Source: Palsa-1439 sp050015495 (lineage in GTDB: Bacteria > Verrucomicrobiota > Verrucomicrobiia > Palsa-1439). Taken from it: a DNA stretch of 64,000 nucleotides. Below, piece after piece: positions 27,774 through 36,921 of the stretch (the first letter of the stretch is position 1; every line of letters begins with the position of its first letter). The stretch covers positions 56,408 to 120,407 of the forward strand of contig JBEKBH010000012.1 of assembly GCA_050015495.1 (NCBI GenBank). The letters run 5' to 3'. A model generated the notes under the pieces. The model saw only the letters and a list, made by a program, of their open reading frames with translations, was not told where the DNA came from and searched no databases. The position numbers and the translations under genes were made by a program.

Positions 27774-28967
27774 TCAAGGTCGAGCCCAGAAGAGCGCGGG
27801 ATCGTGGATGTAGTTGACGCCCGACTTGTTTTCCGGTGCGACGTTTACATCGTCCAGTTCCACGTAGGCTTTGGGCCCCTTCGTGGATTCATAACCAAAG
27901 GAACTTTGCTGGGGGCACCGAAGTTTTACGAAATTCTTGGCCATATAGTCCAGATACTCGGCTGGGTCCTCCTTTCGCCCGTTCCAATTGGCGTCCTTGG
28001 AGAGCGCCAGAGGCTCGCCGGCGATCATGCGGGCGCGCACCTCTGGAATGGAGAGCAGGGTTCCTTGCGAGTCCGTGAAATAGGCATCGAAAGTGGGGTC
28101 CAGGTAAACCCACTTCTGCAGGTCCTTCAACCACACCGCGGTAATGACGTGGCACTCGCTGTCCTTCTTGTCCAGAGGGAGGCAGGTGACGTGTCGGGAC
28201 TGGTAGCCCAAGGCGAGGCACGCCTCGTTGAGGATCGTGGCCATCATCCGGCAGTTGATGCCGCGGCCCTCTTTTTGGCAGACCTCCAGGAGGTGCAGAG
28301 CATTCCGGGGCTCGGGGGGTTCCGAGTTCCCATCGTGACGGACCCGGGTGTGAACCCAGTGCAGGAGGTTGAGCACCCGCGAAGCGTCGTCGCCATTTCC
28401 GGCGATGGATTCCAACTGCCACGTTTCGCGGAAACGCGTCAGGTCGGGATCTTGCATCGATTGGTAAGTGAAAGTCACCGAATCGTTCTGGGCGTTAGTG
28501 GCGTAGTCCGCGTGTTGGCGGAGTCTTGATAAGTAGTCAACACCCCGGACACGGACGATTTCCGACAGGACCAGAAAACCGGGGTCTTTGCGAATGGGAT
28601 CGAGGTCGGTATCGGCCTTAAGATGAGAGAAATTCTTGAAGCCGCTCCCGACGGCCATTCCCAGGTAGGCGACGGCCTCTCCCGGTTTTCCCAGGAGAGA
28701 CGCGCCGCACGCCAGACCGTAAAAGTATTCCGTTTGGATGTCTGGCTCCAGGGAGCCGAAATCTTGCGAAGCGACGCGCGTTTGCATGATTTGCACGGCT
28801 TCGGTGAACTTCTTTCCGCGCCACAGCGACTCGATTGTCCGCAATTCCGATTGGATGTCCGATTGGCTATTTGTCGCTAAAGTTTGGTTGTCTCCTGTGG
28901 CAGCCAAACAAGAGCTGGAAACCACGAGCGTGCCCGCCACGAGCAAAGATCGGAGTGTTGGTCTCAT
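27774..28967 (-). CDS. Secreted transglutaminase-like protein
   Basis: This 397-residue protein has a signal sequence (ends SSSCLAAT; the Cys could also be a lipid site). The region from about residue 225 holds a transglutaminase/cysteine-peptidase core: GRGINCRMMATILNEACLALG with the Cys, DSECHVITAVWL with the His, and KWVYLDPTFDAYF with the Asp. Family members act as peptidases or crosslinkers; the actual reaction is unknown. It is seven bases after an S41 peptidase gene and the third gene of a three-gene secreted-hydrolase operon. Confidence 0.8.
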   Translation of the reverse strand: MRPTLRSLLVAGTLVVSSSCLAATGDNQTLATNSQSDIQSELRTIESLWRGKKFTEAVQIMQTRVASQDFGSLEPDIQTEYFYGLACGASLLGKPGEAVAYLGMAVGSGFKNFSHLKADTDLDPIRKDPGFLVLSEIVRVRGVDYLSRLRQHADYATNAQNDSVTFTYQSMQDPDLTRFRETWQLESIAGNGDDASRVLNLLHWVHTRVRHDGNSEPPEPRNALHLLEVCQKEGRGINCRMMATILNEACLALGYQSRHVTCLPLDKKDSECHVITAVWLKDLQKWVYLDPTFDAYFTDSQGTLLSIPEVRARMIAGEPLALSKDANWNGRKEDPAEYLDYMAKNFVKLRCPQQSSFGYESTKGPKAYVELDDVNVAPENKSGVNYIHDPALFWARP

Positions 28968-28973
28968 GGGTGT

Positions 28974-30662
28974 TTACAGTTTTCCGTCAGCGATCAGGTC
29001 GAGGGCGTATCTGAGGATTGTTTGCTCGTCGAAATCGTATTTCACGAAGATTGGGTAGGTCGCTTCAAAATCGAGATGGAAGACATCGGCCTTGGGGTCA
29101 TCCGGGCAAAAGAATTGCCTGGAATTCGAGATGGAACCGGTCAGGCCCGATTCCGGCAGCTTGAACTCGGTCACCTCCATGAAGGCATTTGGAGACTGGG
29201 AGGATGGGACACCAACCAGTATGGCGCCCATTTCCTTGAGGTAAGCCATCGTGTGAAATGCGGCGCTGAACGTGTCCGGGTCGCAGAGAACGATAACTCT
29301 TTTGGGGGTGAAAACGGGCTTCCCGTCGAGTGCCTCCAGGTTCTTGGCAAATGAGAGGTGCTCTTCCGAGTACTCGGCGATCGCCTTTTTTCTCGCAGCT
29401 TCCGCGCCGAGGTTCTCTTCCTCGTGAAACTGATAGTCCCCCAGTTCGAACTCGGGGTCGTTCGAGTTGCGGCGCCATTCTTCCAGTGTCATGTGGTGCT
29501 TGTCTAGGAAGAGTTGGGACACGCGAGTGACAAACCGGCTCCGGGAGTGGTGGCCGTAATAGGCGTCGCCGTACATTTGGTAGAAGAACGGGAAGACCAT
29601 CGGGGTCCAGCCGCCGCCGTTTCCCCGCAGGTCCACAATCAGGTTGGTCATTCCCTTCTCCTGCATTTCCCGCAACAACCGCTCCCCGGTTTCGACGAAC
29701 GAAGGCATTCCTTTGATCGCCTCTTCGGGGTCCGCGGGCACTGTTTTGTTATGGCGCCGATAGTAGTCGCGGATCATCCAGTCGGGATTACCGACTTTCT
29801 CTCGGAGAGACATTTCGGCCGATTCCCGGCCCATTATGGCAGCAATCCTGAAGTAGGCGGCGCCTTGCTTCTCGAAGAACCGATAGGAGAACAAATCCTC
29901 CGAGGGTTCCAAGCCATTCCAGCGCCTCGGCTTTTCCGTCCAGTTCTGAAGGTCCCTCTTCTCCTGCTTGCGTTCGTCAGGCAGATCATTAACCGCACGC
30001 ACTTCCTGCCACGGGATTGTTCGATCCACGCGCACGCCATCAGGCGATAGCAGATTGAAGGTGGCCGCCCCCTGGGGGTCGAGATCGGGGAACCGGTCGT
30101 GCAGGGACTTGTAGCTTCTCACGATTGAAGCACACTGCTTGTAATCTCCATAGATGTTCTCGGCACCGGTCTTCGCTGGGATATCTTCGAGGGGATGGCC
30201 GTTGACCGCGAGCAACCGATCGCCACGAGTTCCGGCGAGCTCGGGGACGTTCGAGCCGGAAATGAACAAACCATCCGCCGAGATCCCGAACCTGACGAGC
30301 ATCCCCATCGAGGTGTCCCGGGGCTTCCCCGTGTCCGGCCCGTTGACCCGGGTGTGCCCGTCTTTCAGGCCGGATACGAAATCCTCCAGGCGCCGTGCGA
30401 ACTCCTCGACCGTCAGCCCGGATGGTGGCAAACCCTTGATCAGGGCGCGCGCCTTTTCGTGAAACGCCACCATCCCACCCATGTTGATGTAGGGATCGGG
30501 ATGAGAAATCTCGAGAAGTTGAACGAGCGTTGTTGCGTCCTTGACGGCTTGAGTCTGCGTCACCCGGGCGCCACCTCCTTCCTCGGCGTGCACTGTACAC
30601 ACGGACAGGAGGCTCGCAACCCAGATGGTCATACCGGCGGTCAATCTCATGGATGGCCTCAT
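28974..30662 (-). CDS. Secreted S41-family peptidase (first copy)
   Basis: The product is about 562 residues from ATG 30662 (ATG 30650 also possible), with a signal near VASLLSVCTVHAEE. A PDZ-like segment (GTRGDRLLAVNGHPL) precedes the S41 core: NLIVDLRGNGGGW and VIVLCDPDTFSAAF, where Ser follows the DTF pattern. The GKG lysine of CtpA enzymes is absent, which fits the tricorn/IRBP-like S41B branch. It is 145 bp downstream of a second S41 gene and seven bases upstream of the transglutaminase gene. Confidence 0.8.
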   Translation of the reverse strand: MRPSMRLTAGMTIWVASLLSVCTVHAEEGGGARVTQTQAVKDATTLVQLLEISHPDPYINMGGMVAFHEKARALIKGLPPSGLTVEEFARRLEDFVSGLKDGHTRVNGPDTGKPRDTSMGMLVRFGISADGLFISGSNVPELAGTRGDRLLAVNGHPLEDIPAKTGAENIYGDYKQCASIVRSYKSLHDRFPDLDPQGAATFNLLSPDGVRVDRTIPWQEVRAVNDLPDERKQEKRDLQNWTEKPRRWNGLEPSEDLFSYRFFEKQGAAYFRIAAIMGRESAEMSLREKVGNPDWMIRDYYRRHNKTVPADPEEAIKGMPSFVETGERLLREMQEKGMTNLIVDLRGNGGGWTPMVFPFFYQMYGDAYYGHHSRSRFVTRVSQLFLDKHHMTLEEWRRNSNDPEFELGDYQFHEEENLGAEAARKKAIAEYSEEHLSFAKNLEALDGKPVFTPKRVIVLCDPDTFSAAFHTMAYLKEMGAILVGVPSSQSPNAFMEVTEFKLPESGLTGSISNSRQFFCPDDPKADVFHLDFEATYPIFVKYDFDEQTILRYALDLIADGKL

Positions 30663-30807
30663 AACGCTAGTGCGTCGCAGCTTTCTTATCTGGCGCGGCA
30701 GGATCCGTGCGGGATTCATGGTCAGATTCCTTTCCAGTCTTGGTCCTCATCCCGTTTCTGAAGGAAATCGCACGAAAGGTTACGGGGAACGTTGGATTCG
30801 ATACGCG

Positions 30808-32598
30808 TCATCTTGCGAGTACAACCTGAATTGCCTTGTCAAGAACGACGTCTCGGTCCGTGGCGATGTCCACTGCGCTGGGATGAACTTCCACGTCGGG
30901 GATTACGCCGACACCTACGAACTCGCGCCCGTCGGGATAGGTGTTGTGTTTCGTGCAGACTTGGGCCTTTGCTCCTCCGGGCAAATCAATCGTTAGAGGC
31001 TGGCCGGTGGACCCGCCGGTTCGTTCGCCGACGACCGTCGCCCGCTGGCTGGCCTGCAGCACCACAACAAAGTCTTCCGCGGCGCTGAATGTCTCCGGCC
31101 CGGTCAACACGACGACCGGACCGAGGAAGGGGTCTTTCCGGCTGGGCGTGATCGGATCGCCCTCCTCCTCATGCCATTGCTCCTTTTGTCCCCAAGCCCG
31201 GAAGGCTGGCAGGTACTGGCGGGTCTTCCACTGTAAATCGTTGATCGGTTTGCCGATCAGCATGCTGATGATCGCAGTACCGTTGCCCGAGTTTCCGCCG
31301 TGGTTGTGCCGGATATCCAGGATCAGACCTTTGGCCTGTTGCACCTGCGGGAAAATTTTCTCGAAGTCCTTGACCACCTGATTCGTCTGGAAGCTCGGCA
31401 GATTGACGTACGCGATGCCGTTCTCCAGTTCACGATACTCGAAGACGTTGGGCCGTGGTCTTTGGAAATAGGCAGCCCTCGTTAAGGTCACGTCGCGCTC
31501 GGTTCCGTCCAAGCCCTTGATGCGCAGGACGGCCTTGGAACCATATTCACCCCGCAGCAGCCACAGGTAAGCTCTCACATCCCGGCTTTGCGGTGTGGAA
31601 GCGCTGATATACGGGTAGATGTCTTGTCCCAGAATCTCTTCGACGGATCGCCCGTTAATATGTGTGACCTCTTCGCCGGGCTTCAAGTCCGCTTTGGCCA
31701 ATTCCTCTTTGCGCTTCGAGCTGTGGATGTCCGCGACCGGCGTCGTGTGGATAATCACCGCCTGCTTGCCCGCCAACGGGCGAACTTCCAGCGGCAACCC
31801 ATACCCTCCATAATCGGGATGGGCCCTGTCAGTCTGCATGTGAGTATGCCCATCATGCAGCATGGCCAGGCAGCGCCCGAGCACGCAGAAATACTCGTCC
31901 TCCGTCTCCGCCTGTTGGACCTTGGGGATATATTCCACCAACACGTTGTCCCAGTCCACTTCGGGAACGCGGTCGAAGAAGGCGAAATTGTATTTCACCT
32001 CGCTCCACAACCGGGCGAATCCCGCCAGCCGCTCGGCTTCGGGCAGCTTGCGTGGCGGGAATGGTTTGGAATTTCTGCTCCCATAAGCCACGTTGGATTT
32101 TTCCGTGGTCGCCTCGGCCCACTCGCGCTGGTTGCGCTCCTTGTCCGTGGACAGGCAGAAGTGAAGGCGGAGCGTCTGGTCCTGGAGATCCCATTTCATG
32201 ATCGCCAGACACGGTGTGTCGGCCACCTGTCGGAGCCATCCCCGCTTTTTCTGGAGACAGGGTCCACCGTTGTCCATCCGATCGCCGTCGGCGTCGAGAG
32301 GACACGCCCAGATTTGATGATTCGTGGCGGCATAGAAAAGATACTCGTTCACCCAATACGGGCTGTCGGCACAGTCGAACTGGACAGCCTGTCCGACCGG
32401 CAGGGCCACTTCAACCTCTTCCCCGATCGTGTACGGTTGGCGGATCGTCACCTTCTGCTTGATTTGTTCCGAGGTGGGCACCTCGGTTTGACTGAAGGCC
32501 GTTGCGGCGCCAACGCCAGGCAACGCTGCAAGAATTGCCATGACAGCGATGGCCGGTAGCAACTGGATGAGAGTGACTGCAGCAACCCGTTTTTTCAT
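30808..32598 (-). CDS. S41-family peptidase with prepilin-like N-terminus
   Basis: The product is about 596 residues from ATG 32598. The N-terminus reads MKKRVAAV then TLIQLLPAIAVMAILAAL, resembling the prepilin helix TLIELLVVIAIIAILAAL but with Gln for Glu5 and no Gly before the cleavage point, so it may act as a plain signal anchor. A PDZ-like segment (KADLKPGEEVTHINGRSVEE) and the S41 core (NHGGNSGNGTAI, VVVLTGPETFSAAEDFVVVL, VVGERTGGSTGQP) follow. Ser is present and the CtpA lysine is replaced, again S41B-like. First gene of the S41-S41-transglutaminase set. Confidence 0.82.
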   Translation of the reverse strand: MKKRVAAVTLIQLLPAIAVMAILAALPGVGAATAFSQTEVPTSEQIKQKVTIRQPYTIGEEVEVALPVGQAVQFDCADSPYWVNEYLFYAATNHQIWACPLDADGDRMDNGGPCLQKKRGWLRQVADTPCLAIMKWDLQDQTLRLHFCLSTDKERNQREWAEATTEKSNVAYGSRNSKPFPPRKLPEAERLAGFARLWSEVKYNFAFFDRVPEVDWDNVLVEYIPKVQQAETEDEYFCVLGRCLAMLHDGHTHMQTDRAHPDYGGYGLPLEVRPLAGKQAVIIHTTPVADIHSSKRKEELAKADLKPGEEVTHINGRSVEEILGQDIYPYISASTPQSRDVRAYLWLLRGEYGSKAVLRIKGLDGTERDVTLTRAAYFQRPRPNVFEYRELENGIAYVNLPSFQTNQVVKDFEKIFPQVQQAKGLILDIRHNHGGNSGNGTAIISMLIGKPINDLQWKTRQYLPAFRAWGQKEQWHEEEGDPITPSRKDPFLGPVVVLTGPETFSAAEDFVVVLQASQRATVVGERTGGSTGQPLTIDLPGGAKAQVCTKHNTYPDGREFVGVGVIPDVEVHPSAVDIATDRDVVLDKAIQVVLAR

Positions 32599-32971
32599 GG
32601 TCAGCCTACCTCGCGTTATTCGTTTTGAAAGGACCTTTATCCTCAAGTCGGGACACGTTTGACCGTCACTGGTTACATACGGAAAAAGCCAAAAAGGTTA
32701 CAAACCGTCCGGAACAACAGGTTATATTGGCCGGACCTGTGTCTTCACGCCCGCTTGCATCGACTGCGCCTCGGGGCGTATCCGGGCACTGCCACCGATG
32801 GAAGGCGACTTTTGCAGCCGCGAAAACGTTCGGGGTGAGAACACGCCGCGAATAGGATTGGCGGCGACAATTCAGTGGCCATGTCAGGATGCACCCGTTT
32901 TTCGGGTGATTTAGTATTGACTCCACAGACAAGCTGTACTAGCAACGGGGTTGAGGACTCGAGACCCACGC
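32599..32971. other. Divergent intergenic region
   Basis: The 373-bp spacer lies between the S41 operon (minus) and the FecR-domain gene (plus). Besides the phased GGTTACA repeats it holds the hairpin ACCCG-TTTTT-CGGGT at about 32892-32906 and a TTGACT hexamer at 32917-32922 without a good -10 partner. No gene is seen. Promoters for both directions must lie here. Confidence 0.4.
32671..32726. promoter_or_regulatory. Three phased GGTTACA-type repeats upstream of the S41 operon
   Basis: GGTTACA occurs at 32671-32677 and 32696-32702, and GGTTATA at 32720-32726, so the sites start 25 and 24 bp apart, just over two helical turns. They lie 73-128 bp upstream of the S41 start codon at 32598. Regular spacing suggests an operator for a regulator binding one DNA face. 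Could be chance in an AT-richer spacer. Confidence 0.3.
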
Positions 32972-33874
32972 ATGAATCGATGGCGAGGCTCATTTTTTTT
33001 GGTTGGCGCCCTGATCACCTTCCCGCTGCTGCCCGCGGCGAACGGTTCGCCGACTGCTTTGGAGAGCGCGACGGTCAGCGAACTCAAGAATCAGGTGAGC
33101 TATCAGGCCGCCGACGGGTCGGAACGCGCCGCCAAGGTGGAGGATGTGGTGCAGGGGCGGGACGTGGTCAAGACGGGCGGGAGTTCGATGGTTGAATTGG
33201 AATTCCCGGACGGGACGTTGACGCGCCTGGGGTCGCATAGCGCTTTTTCATTTGCTCCCGAGAGCCGCGAGGTGCAGACGCGCGGTGGTCTGAGCGTGTT
33301 TTTCATCCCGAAGGGCATGGGGGGGCTGCGCGTGGTGTCCCACGCCGTGGTGGGCGCAGTCGAAAGCTGCACGGTGGTTGTGGAGGAGATCGAGCGTCGC
33401 CAGGGTAATACGGCCGAGAATTGGACGAAGTTTCTGTTGGTGGAAGGCTCGCGGGCCCGGCTCTGGCTTCCCGACGGGAGCGGCAACGTGGCGTTGCGGG
33501 CCGGCCAGGGGATCTTTCAGCGCGAGGGCGCGAACAAGCTCAGTCCGCCCTTCGATTTCGACGTCAGGGCGCTGACGGGAAACGCCACCATCTTCACCGG
33601 ATTCCATCGCCCGTGGCCGGCTTTGGACGACATCAACGCGGTCATTGAAAAGCAATTCCGGGCGTTGAAGGACGGGAGGATGGTGCATACATCCTTCTAC
33701 TGGACCGGCCGCGGCACACAACAAGGGACGCTGCCCGGGCAATTCCCCGTGCCCGAGCTTCCCGGGATGCAAACGCCGCCGTACAACGACTCGGGATCGC
33801 GGGACGGTCTGCTCCTTTACGAGTTTAATAATATTTGCGGGTGCAACCAGCCGACCACGAGCGCGCACAGGTGA
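32972..33874 (+). CDS. Secreted FecR-domain protein
   Basis: This 300-residue protein starts at ATG 32972, with a signal ending near PAANGSP. Residues about 25-150 form a FecR-type beta domain: VSYQAADGSERAAKVEDVV, GRDVVKTGGSSMVELEFPDG, TLTRLGSHSAFSF, typical of the FecR periplasmic fold. The rest is unassigned and polar. In Verrucomicrobia and relatives such proteins often sit next to outer-membrane barrels, as here, and probably act as envelope structural or sensing modules rather than iron regulators. 22 bp separate it from the barrel gene. Confidence 0.78.
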   Translation: MNRWRGSFFLVGALITFPLLPAANGSPTALESATVSELKNQVSYQAADGSERAAKVEDVVQGRDVVKTGGSSMVELEFPDGTLTRLGSHSAFSFAPESREVQTRGGLSVFFIPKGMGGLRVVSHAVVGAVESCTVVVEEIERRQGNTAENWTKFLLVEGSRARLWLPDGSGNVALRAGQGIFQREGANKLSPPFDFDVRALTGNATIFTGFHRPWPALDDINAVIEKQFRALKDGRMVHTSFYWTGRGTQQGTLPGQFPVPELPGMQTPPYNDSGSRDGLLLYEFNNICGCNQPTTSAHR

Positions 33875-33896
33875 GGGGCTGACAAAAGGACAATCC

Positions 33897-34871
33897 ATGG
33901 TCTCGCGGACGAGCAGCGGCGTGAAACTTTTCTGGTGTTCGGTTTTTTTCGCGGCGTCGATGGCGCGCGCGCAGGAACCGCAGTTGTTCCTGATCGACCA
34001 GCGCGAATTTGGCCAACTGGGGCCCGCACCGACCGCGCAATCACAGCCGGACGAGTCGGATTATCGGGATGAGCTCGGCCCGCTCCATCCGCTGCTGAGG
34101 TTGCGGGAGAACCCGTTTCAGGTTTATAGCGACACGTCGTACCTCTACGACTCGAATGTTCTGCTGACACTTCACAAACCGGTTGGGGACGAGGTGCTCG
34201 ACCAGGTTTTCGGGGCGACGTATTCCCCGAGGATTTTTGAAGACCTGAAGACGGTGTTTTACGCCCAGCATTACATTGATCGGTACGATTCCAACAGCGC
34301 GTTCGATTTTGACGGTGACCAGGCCGGCGTGGACCTGGCGTACACGCTCGTCAAACCGCCGATTCCGTATCATCAAGAAGAGACCTCGTCGACGTGGACG
34401 TTGTACGGCGACGGGTCGTACGAGCGGCTGACCTCCACGCCGGACGACGCCCAGATTTTCCAAATGGTGGATGTGAGGATCGGCCTGCGTTGCGATTACA
34501 ATGCGTTGTTGCCTGCGTGGACAGGGATTGTCAAACCGATCGCGCCGTTTTACGGGTATCAGCTTGACTGGCGGGTTTCGGACCCACGCATCCTGACCCG
34601 GGCCGACAACACGGGGTTTCTGGGGGCCAATCTGGACGTTTGGCGGAATGTGTATCTGCAGGTCCTCGGGCAGGCGCAGTGGCAGGATTATCTCGATGTA
34701 AACCGCAGCGACCTGACCGAAACGGTTTCGGCGTCGTTGATCTGGCGCATCTGTAAGTATGCATCGATGAACGCCAGCGCGCTGTTCGCCAACAACAACT
34801 CGAGCCAGAATACGTTCTCCTACAGAGTCATCAACGCCGGCCCGAACCTGACGTTGCAAATCCGCTTCTGA
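33897..34871 (+). CDS. Outer-membrane beta-barrel protein
   Basis: The 324-residue product starts at ATG 33897, with a signal ending SMARAQ. The mature protein shows alternating amphipathic strands (YSDTSYLYDSNVLLTL, LGQAQWQDYLDVNRSDLTET) and ends in TLQIRF, a terminal Phe typical of BAM-assembled barrels. The proximal pattern resembles OmpL/BBP2-like putative porins. It is co-directional with and close behind the FecR-domain gene, so the two may form an envelope pair. Substrate unknown. Confidence 0.72.
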   Translation: MVSRTSSGVKLFWCSVFFAASMARAQEPQLFLIDQREFGQLGPAPTAQSQPDESDYRDELGPLHPLLRLRENPFQVYSDTSYLYDSNVLLTLHKPVGDEVLDQVFGATYSPRIFEDLKTVFYAQHYIDRYDSNSAFDFDGDQAGVDLAYTLVKPPIPYHQEETSSTWTLYGDGSYERLTSTPDDAQIFQMVDVRIGLRCDYNALLPAWTGIVKPIAPFYGYQLDWRVSDPRILTRADNTGFLGANLDVWRNVYLQVLGQAQWQDYLDVNRSDLTETVSASLIWRICKYASMNASALFANNNSSQNTFSYRVINAGPNLTLQIRF

Positions 34872-35013
34872 TGCTCGCGGGCCTCACTGGGCGTGGACGA
34901 TCCACCCGGCCGGAATTCGGGGGGATTGGTGCCGACCCGCTTGAAGAGCGCGTTGATCGCGACCACTTTCGCGCCGGCATCGAAGGCGCTGACACCAGCG
35001 GCCCGTGGTTTTC

Positions 35014-35748
35014 TCAGATGTCGAAACACTCGCCGTCACGCGCGATGTGGCATCGAACTTTGGCGCGGTTCTTCAGGAGATCGTCGCCGACGTGGGTGAG
35101 AACGATCCGCTTCGCGTCGAGTTCCGCCTGATGCGCCCGAAGTTGGGTGTAACTCAAATGCACCGGCGTCCGCTTGTCAAAATCGGTGCATTCGCTCACG
35201 AGCAGGTTGGCTCCCTGCGACATGGCGGGGATGGAATCGCACCAAGTGGTGTCCCCCGTGAGAGCCAGAATCTTGCGGCGGTGTTCGAGACGGTATCCAA
35301 GGCACGGCTCGCGGTCGATGTGCTTCATTCGATACGCGTGAATCCGCATCCCGCGAATGGAAATCGGCCGGCCGGGGCGGATGGTTTTGTAGATGACGGG
35401 GAAACGGCGGCGGCTCTTCACCACCTCCGGAAACATGCAGGCTGTCAGGACCTCGAGCCGCGCGGGACACAGCGCCGAGCCGATCACGATCAACGGCCGT
35501 TTTCGCCGCGAGCGGTACTGGTAATCTAGGAGCAACGTCGGCACGCCGCCGACGTGGTCGCCGTGGAGATGCGTGACCAGGATGAAATCGACGTCCTCGG
35601 GAGGGATCCGGGACCGGTGTAACGCGGGCAGGATACACGGGCCGCAATCCACCAGCGCCGTGGTGTTGCCAGCCTGCACGACGACGGCCGAATGAAACCG
35701 GCCAGCCGCGCCGAATGCGTCTCCAGTCCCCAATGTGATCACGCGCAT
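35014..35748 (-). CDS. Metallo-beta-lactamase-fold hydrolase (RNase Z-like)
   Basis: The 244-residue protein starts at ATG 35748 with MRVITLGTGDAFGAAGRFHS. THLHGDHVGG is the metal-binding HxHxDH motif; further ligands appear in LALTGDTTW (Asp) and LTHVGDD (His). The layout fits RNase Z/arylsulfatase-like MBL proteins, but the long exosite arm of RNase Z is not evident, so tRNA 3'-processing is only one option. Monocistronic, convergent with the barrel gene. Confidence 0.78.
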   Translation of the reverse strand: MRVITLGTGDAFGAAGRFHSAVVVQAGNTTALVDCGPCILPALHRSRIPPEDVDFILVTHLHGDHVGGVPTLLLDYQYRSRRKRPLIVIGSALCPARLEVLTACMFPEVVKSRRRFPVIYKTIRPGRPISIRGMRIHAYRMKHIDREPCLGYRLEHRRKILALTGDTTWCDSIPAMSQGANLLVSECTDFDKRTPVHLSYTQLRAHQAELDAKRIVLTHVGDDLLKNRAKVRCHIARDGECFDI

Positions 35749-36016
35749 GGGATGTGTCAGACAACAGTTATGCGAGTTGCCCCGCGCATGTCAACAGGCA
35801 CGTTTGGACGCGCGGCGGGCGTAGCGAGTCGCCGCACTTGGATGGGATCGGATGACCCAACCGACGGTGCGGTTGTTGCGATTTGACCACGCTGACAAAC
35901 TGCGGCCAAAAAATGAACCAAAGACCCGCCTGGCGGATTGCCATAAGATGTTACGAGCAAACGGATTCCACTGCGGGGTTTCTGGCGCGGCACAAGTCGT
36001 GCGTGTGTCTTGATCC

Positions 36017-36880
36017 ATGGGTGGTTTTCTAAGGATCGCAGCGATAATCTCCGCGCTGGCTTTCACCTGTGCCGAGGGCGCGATGGTGAAGCCATCCCCA
36101 GTTGTCTCGATCCCCTTCGAATACCACGACGGCCTGCTTTGGTTGCGGGTCGCGGCGCCCGGGTCGAGCCAGCCGTTGGAGTTCTTGATCGATACCGGCG
36201 CAGCGGCAAGCGTGGTGGATCGACAGACGGCGCAACGAGTCGGTTGGCCATTGCGGGAACCGGTCTCGGTGCGAGGCGTCGACGCCCAACAGGAGGCGAA
36301 TTGGACGTCAGCGGAAAAGATTTCCTTCCGCGGGGTGGAATGGTCGCACAAGTTCGTGGCGGTGGACCTGCGAAAACTGAGCCGGGCCTGCGATCGGCCG
36401 GTGGATGGACTGCTGGGCGCGGATTTTTTCCGGGGACGGGTGGCGCAATTTGATTACGCGGGGCAGGTCCTGCGCCTGTTGCCGTCCGGGTCGGCTGTCG
36501 ACGGCGCGGTGGTATTGCCGCTGCGATTGGGTCGCGGTGCGTTTTGTGTTCCCCTTCGTGTGAACGGAGGCCGCGCCAAATGGGTGCGGCTGGACACCGG
36601 CTGCGCCAAGCCGTTGCATTGGGTGACGAAAGACATCCGGCGCGAGACAAGCACGCCGCAGGTGTGCATCGGTCTGGCGGACGTGCAGGTGCCGTTTGCG
36701 ACGGCAAGCGTCCAAATCGGCAGGGAACGCATCGACTCCATCGAGGTTGGCCTGCACAAACACGAGATTTTCCAGGGTGAGGCCGGCCTTCTGGGCAACG
36801 GCCTGCTCTCCCGGTACATCGTGACGCTTGATGCCAAGGCCGGCCGTGTGATGTTCTCGGAGCAGACAACGAAGAACTGA
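36017..36880 (+). CDS. Secreted retropepsin-like aspartic protease
   Basis: The 287-residue protein has a signal ending TCAEGA. Two aspartic motifs occur: FLIDTGAAASVVDRQTA (about residue 57) and WVRLDTGCAKPLHWV (about residue 191). Together with GLLGADFF and GLLGNGLLSRY they indicate two retropepsin-like lobes in one chain, as in bacterial single-chain aspartyl proteases. Likely periplasmic. It starts at ATG 36017. Monocistronic, convergent with the MFS gene. Confidence 0.75.
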   Translation: MGGFLRIAAIISALAFTCAEGAMVKPSPVVSIPFEYHDGLLWLRVAAPGSSQPLEFLIDTGAAASVVDRQTAQRVGWPLREPVSVRGVDAQQEANWTSAEKISFRGVEWSHKFVAVDLRKLSRACDRPVDGLLGADFFRGRVAQFDYAGQVLRLLPSGSAVDGAVVLPLRLGRGAFCVPLRVNGGRAKWVRLDTGCAKPLHWVTKDIRRETSTPQVCIGLADVQVPFATASVQIGRERIDSIEVGLHKHEIFQGEAGLLGNGLLSRYIVTLDAKAGRVMFSEQTTKN

Positions 36881-36886
36881 GCGGAG

Positions 36887-36918
36887 CCCGCGAGTGGCGA
36901 TTCCGAATTCCACGCGGG
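36887..36918. terminator. Possible bidirectional terminator hairpin
   Basis: CCCGC-GA-GTGG pairs with CCACGCGGG across a 12-nt loop, with a 2-base bulge, in the 41-bp space between two convergent genes (aspartic protease and MFS transporter). There is only a short ATTTC after it, so factor-independent termination is uncertain. Confidence 0.35.
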
Positions 36919-36921
36919 ATT

